From Rhodococcus yunnanensis NBRC 103083 (GTDB lineage: Bacteria > Actinomycetota > Actinomycetes > Mycobacteriales > Mycobacteriaceae): 64,000 nucleotides of DNA. Shown here one piece after another: positions 61,393 through 64,000 of this stretch; the stretch's first letter is position 1, and each line of letters begins with the position of its first letter. The notes beneath the pieces were generated by a model, which had not been told where the DNA came from, made no database searches, and saw only the letters and a list, made by a program, of their open reading frames with translations. Location: assembly GCF_001895005.1 (NCBI RefSeq), contig NZ_BCXH01000007.1, positions 186,001-250,000 of the forward strand. Direction: 5' to 3'. The position numbers and the translations under genes were made by a program.

Positions 61393-62892
61393 CTACCGTC
61401 CGTACGCAGTCGGCGTCATGACCGGCTTGCCGTCGTCGTCGATGCTCAACGAGGCCGCCCCAGGAAGAAGATCCTCGGTCTCGACACTGTCGAAGACTCC
61501 GATGGCGTCGATGCTTCGGGGCCGATATCGCCTGAGCACCGCGAACCAGAGGGTGCCCGATCCGCCGAGCGCGAGACACCATGCGAGGTACACCCACGCT
61601 CCCGAACGCGCTGAGTCGACCACGGCGAAGGTCAACAGGCCGGATCCCGCACCTGCCGCCGACAGACCGCACACGCGGGTCAGGATCGTGTGTTCACCGA
61701 TGCGTTCCAGGAATCGGAGCGCCGCCAACGCAACCAGGGTGTAGCCGAGGATCAACGCGATCTCGACGACGACGTCGTAGTTGTCGGGCGCGTGATCGGG
61801 GTCGTGCCAGATCGATCCGACCAACGAAGCGGCGACGAACAGGACGACGGCGAAGTACGGCGTGCGGAACCGCGGATGCACCCGCTCGAAGACGCCGGGG
61901 ATCACGCGTTCGATGCTCATCGAGAACAGCAGCCTCGATCCAGCCTGCGCGAACCCGAGGGTCGACGCGATCCAGGACGAGCAGACACCCACGTTGACCG
62001 CGAGTACGAGCAGCATGCTCGCGCCCGATTCGGTGCCCCCGAAGTAGGCGTTGATCAGCACGCCCGCGTGTCCGCTCATTCCCGCCCATCCCGCGAACAC
62101 GTACAACGACCCGACGAGCAGGGGCGTCACCAGGATGGTCGAGGTGACGGTTCGCAGTGGCCGCCGCGCTTCGGGACCGAAGAAAGCGGCACTTTCGAAC
62201 CCGGCGAGGCTCAACACCGTCTGCATCGCGAGGAACAGCACGAATCCGACGGGAGCGGTGGACGGCGTCACCGCCACATCGACCGGCACCGGTGACTGCA
62301 GCAGCACCACCGTGATGAACACCAGGGTGCACACCTCGATCACCAGAATCGTGCGGGCAGCGAATCGGACGCCGCGGATCGCCACCAGGGCGACCGCAAG
62401 CGCAACGAGGACACAGCCGCCGAGGGCAGCACCGCTGCCGAAGTCGATTCCGGCCTCACCACCGAGCTTCACGAGGTTCGCCCCGGCGTTGGACAGCACC
62501 GAGACCGACACACCCACGTATCCGACGAGCAGCGCGGCACCCGCGGTCAAGGTCGCTCGCTTTCCGAGGCCGTGCGCGACGAAGCTGTACAGCGAACCCG
62601 ATGCGGCGAGCCGAACGGTGAACTGGCGGATGCACAGCGCGACCAGGGTCATCACGAGCGTGGCGCCGATGATCGCGAACAAGCCGCCGACTCCGCCTGC
62701 AGGCGAGGACATCCACAGCGCGATGAACACCATGCAGGTGGCCGGGGCCATCGTCGACATCGACTGTCCGACCAGATCGAACGGCGTCAGCTGTTTTCGA
62801 CCGAGTGCGCGCAATGGCGAGTACACGGGGTCGGTTTCTCGCTCGGTGAGCGCGGCCTGGTGCAGAGCTGCGCTGAGGGCGCTGGTGTTCAT
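61393..62892 (-). CDS. APC superfamily amino acid/amine permease
   Basis: A 499-residue APC-type permease with about twelve hydrophobic segments; characteristic LTPFDLVGQSMSTMAPA start, LAGFESAAFFGPEARRP loop and an SGSLYSFVAHGLGKRA motif. ATG at 62892 (AGG 6 nt upstream) is preferred over 62898. Similar proteins import amino acids, polyamines or other amines. Proximity to MauE/MauD-like genes on the other strand suggests amine use; speculative. Confidence 0.85.
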   Translation of the reverse strand: MNTSALSAALHQAALTERETDPVYSPLRALGRKQLTPFDLVGQSMSTMAPATCMVFIALWMSSPAGGVGGLFAIIGATLVMTLVALCIRQFTVRLAASGSLYSFVAHGLGKRATLTAGAALLVGYVGVSVSVLSNAGANLVKLGGEAGIDFGSGAALGGCVLVALAVALVAIRGVRFAARTILVIEVCTLVFITVVLLQSPVPVDVAVTPSTAPVGFVLFLAMQTVLSLAGFESAAFFGPEARRPLRTVTSTILVTPLLVGSLYVFAGWAGMSGHAGVLINAYFGGTESGASMLLVLAVNVGVCSSWIASTLGFAQAGSRLLFSMSIERVIPGVFERVHPRFRTPYFAVVLFVAASLVGSIWHDPDHAPDNYDVVVEIALILGYTLVALAALRFLERIGEHTILTRVCGLSAAGAGSGLLTFAVVDSARSGAWVYLAWCLALGGSGTLWFAVLRRYRPRSIDAIGVFDSVETEDLLPGAASLSIDDDGKPVMTPTAYGR

Positions 62893-63220
62893 GGGCATCC
62901 TGGTGGCGAGTGATTCGTTGAAACCAGAAATGTACGGCGGTCCGATTGCACCCGTGTTTCGTCGGTGACGTCCGATCGCACTTCAAGTGAGAATCGCGGC
63001 CCAAAATGCGGCCTCGCCGAGCGAAAGCATGTGGTCCACCGCACACTTCCGACGCGCAGTTCGCCCCGGAGCAGCGGAAATGCAGTCCCCTGGCTCCCCA
63101 CACGGGCCCGCTCATCACGTAACTCACGAGTTGCATCGCCGACGCATCACGCTCGCATGATTTCCCTCGACCGCTCGTGAACTCGATCGGGTTCTTCGAA
63201 TCAGGAGGTGGGGTGCCGCG
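62893..63220. other. 328-bp divergent intergenic region
   Basis: Between the permease and mauE-like starts. I see no ORF with support. It contains the inverted repeat AACTC-N2-GAGTT (63121-63132), AGGAGG at 63203-63208 (12 nt before the mauE-like ATG, rather far) and no strong terminator. A candidate site for the IclR regulator. Confidence 0.4.
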
Positions 63221-63802
63221 ATGGCATGGGCAATTCTTTCAAGTGTGATCGGCGCGGTGCTGCTGGTCGCAGGTGTGCCGAAGGTGGGCGATCGTGCACG
63301 GATGGCCCGCGTGGTTCGGGGCTACAAGCTGCTTCCCGACGCCATGGCCGCGGTCGTCGGGGCGGTGTTGCCATGGGCCGAGATCGTCCTCGGCGTCGTG
63401 CTGATTCTCGGGCTCGCCCCAGCGATCGGCGGCGCACTGGCCACTGCCTTGTTCGCCGCGTTCTTCACCGGATTGACCGTCAACCTGCTTCGCGGCCGGG
63501 TCGATCTCGATTGCGGATGTTTCGCCTTCGACTCGGGCAAGGACGAGGTCGAGCACATCGGTTGGGGGCACTCCGCCCGCGCCGGTGCCTTCATGGCGGC
63601 AAGTGCAGCCGTCGTCGTCACTCCGTCTCTGTCGGCTCTGGACCGGCTGGCCGGAGCGGGGATCGGACTGTTCGCCGTGGGGATCGTGTGCGTCGGGCTC
63701 TACGCACGTTCGGTGATGTCGTTCGGCCGCCGCCCGATCGACGACTACTTGAGCAACGCCGCGATCGAGATGCGCGCCATCTCGACCATCAGCCGGTACT
63801 GA
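63221..63802 (+). CDS. MauE/DoxX-like membrane protein
   Basis: A 193-residue protein with about four or five hydrophobic segments and a CGC motif (DLDCGCFAF) between the third and fourth, as in MauE-type proteins of the methylamine-utilisation cluster, which help mature or export disulfide-rich subunits. MauE relatives also occur with thioredoxin-like proteins outside amine clusters. Gene starts at ATG 63221. Followed 26 bp later by the thioredoxin-type MauD-like gene. Confidence 0.75.
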   Translation: MAWAILSSVIGAVLLVAGVPKVGDRARMARVVRGYKLLPDAMAAVVGAVLPWAEIVLGVVLILGLAPAIGGALATALFAAFFTGLTVNLLRGRVDLDCGCFAFDSGKDEVEHIGWGHSARAGAFMAASAAVVVTPSLSALDRLAGAGIGLFAVGIVCVGLYARSVMSFGRRPIDDYLSNAAIEMRAISTISRY

Positions 63803-63828
63803 CAGATTTCGAGAAAGGTTTCCTTCGC

Positions 63829-64000
63829 ATGACCGTTTTTCTGTTGACCATGGTTCTTCTTCTCGCGGCCGCGGTCGTCGGGCTTCTGTTGATGATTCTG
63901 GGTCTCGCACGCGAGATCGGACGCGTGCAAGTGCGTCTCGGCCCGCTCGGGGCCCGGATGATGGACACCGGCCCGAAGATCGAGCAGGTCGGGCCCACGT
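63829..64000 (+). CDS. MauD-like thioredoxin-family protein, 3' end outside window
   Basis: Only the first 57 residues are visible: a membrane anchor (FLLTMVLLLAAAVVGLLLMILGLAREIG) and the start of a polar segment RLGPLGARMMDTGPKIEQVGPT, similar to the N-terminus of MauD accessory proteins. AAAGG lies 10 nt upstream. With the preceding MauE-like gene this suggests a disulfide-handling pair; the thioredoxin domain and CxxC are beyond the edge. Confidence 0.55.
   Translation, partial: MTVFLLTMVLLLAAAVVGLLLMILGLAREIGRVQVRLGPLGARMMDTGPKIEQVGPT

Noticed and set aside
1..64000. tRNA, rRNA, insertion sequence or prophage genes
   Set aside because: Read for transposase, integrase and tRNA-like features; none could be supported.

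Overview
The window is high-GC DNA with dense, short-gap gene packing, frequent GTG starts, 4-nt ATGA/GTGA gene overlaps and GC-rich hairpin terminators without clear T-tracts. Gene content (SCO6745-family protein, HspR-type HAIR box, limonene-monooxygenase-like LLM enzyme, dual XRE-TetR regulator, many SDR, CoA and LLM enzymes, DUF4185, MauE-like proteins) suggests a mycolic-acid actinobacterium, most likely Rhodococcus or a close relative. This is inference; there is no rRNA or tRNA in the window. I see no insertion sequence, prophage or CRISPR array.

Layout. 1-4.2 kb: 3' part of a UvrA-like ABC protein, an SCO6745-family protein and L-2-hydroxyglutarate oxidase. 4.2-7.1 kb: a repeat-rich 490-bp intergenic region (tandem repeat, four long perfect palindromes, a G-tract block, a HAIR-like operator) ahead of a ClpC-type chaperone. 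7.2-9.1 kb: alpha/beta hydrolase, a small DUF2256-DUF3253 protein and a TetR regulator. 9.3-18.4 kb: an organosulfur-uptake and desulfonation-type island: SsuA/B/C-like ABC transporter, an NtaA/SnaA-type flavin monooxygenase, MFS exporter, IclR regulator, and TauD - second SsuA-like protein - TauD. 18.5 kb: an unfamiliar protein with a GIY-YIG-like N-terminus.

19.5-30.7 kb: a SorC-family regulator diverges from a tightly overlapping sugar-alcohol/pentose operon: SIS isomerase, xylulokinase, ribulose-phosphate-3-epimerase-like protein, two zinc polyol dehydrogenases and an SDR, ribose-type ABC transporter (ATPase, permease, lipoprotein), a terminator and another SDR. The enzymes converge on pentulose 5-phosphates. 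30.8-39.9 kb: a CoA-dependent degradation cluster (acyl-CoA ligase, LuxR regulator, SDR, limonene-monooxygenase-like enzyme, SRPBCC protein, thiolase, HSDL2-like SDR, enoyl-CoA hydratase) with a dual-domain XRE-TetR regulator. Related GTTC-N-GAAC inverted repeats lie at three promoters.

39.9-51.4 kb: secreted DUF4185 protein, DHA2 drug exporter, lipid-kinase-domain membrane protein, and a minus-strand operon of a membrane protein, PPK2, an unusual P-type ATPase and a SulP transporter. 51.5-57.0 kb: a small three-helix protein, then galactose genes: deoR-galT-galK divergent from a sodium/sugar symporter with a 95-residue companion. 57.0-64.0 kb: a membrane protein, DUF4352 protein, NarL-type two-component pair, APC permease with IclR regulator, and, at the right edge, MauE- and MauD-like genes, the latter cut by the window end.
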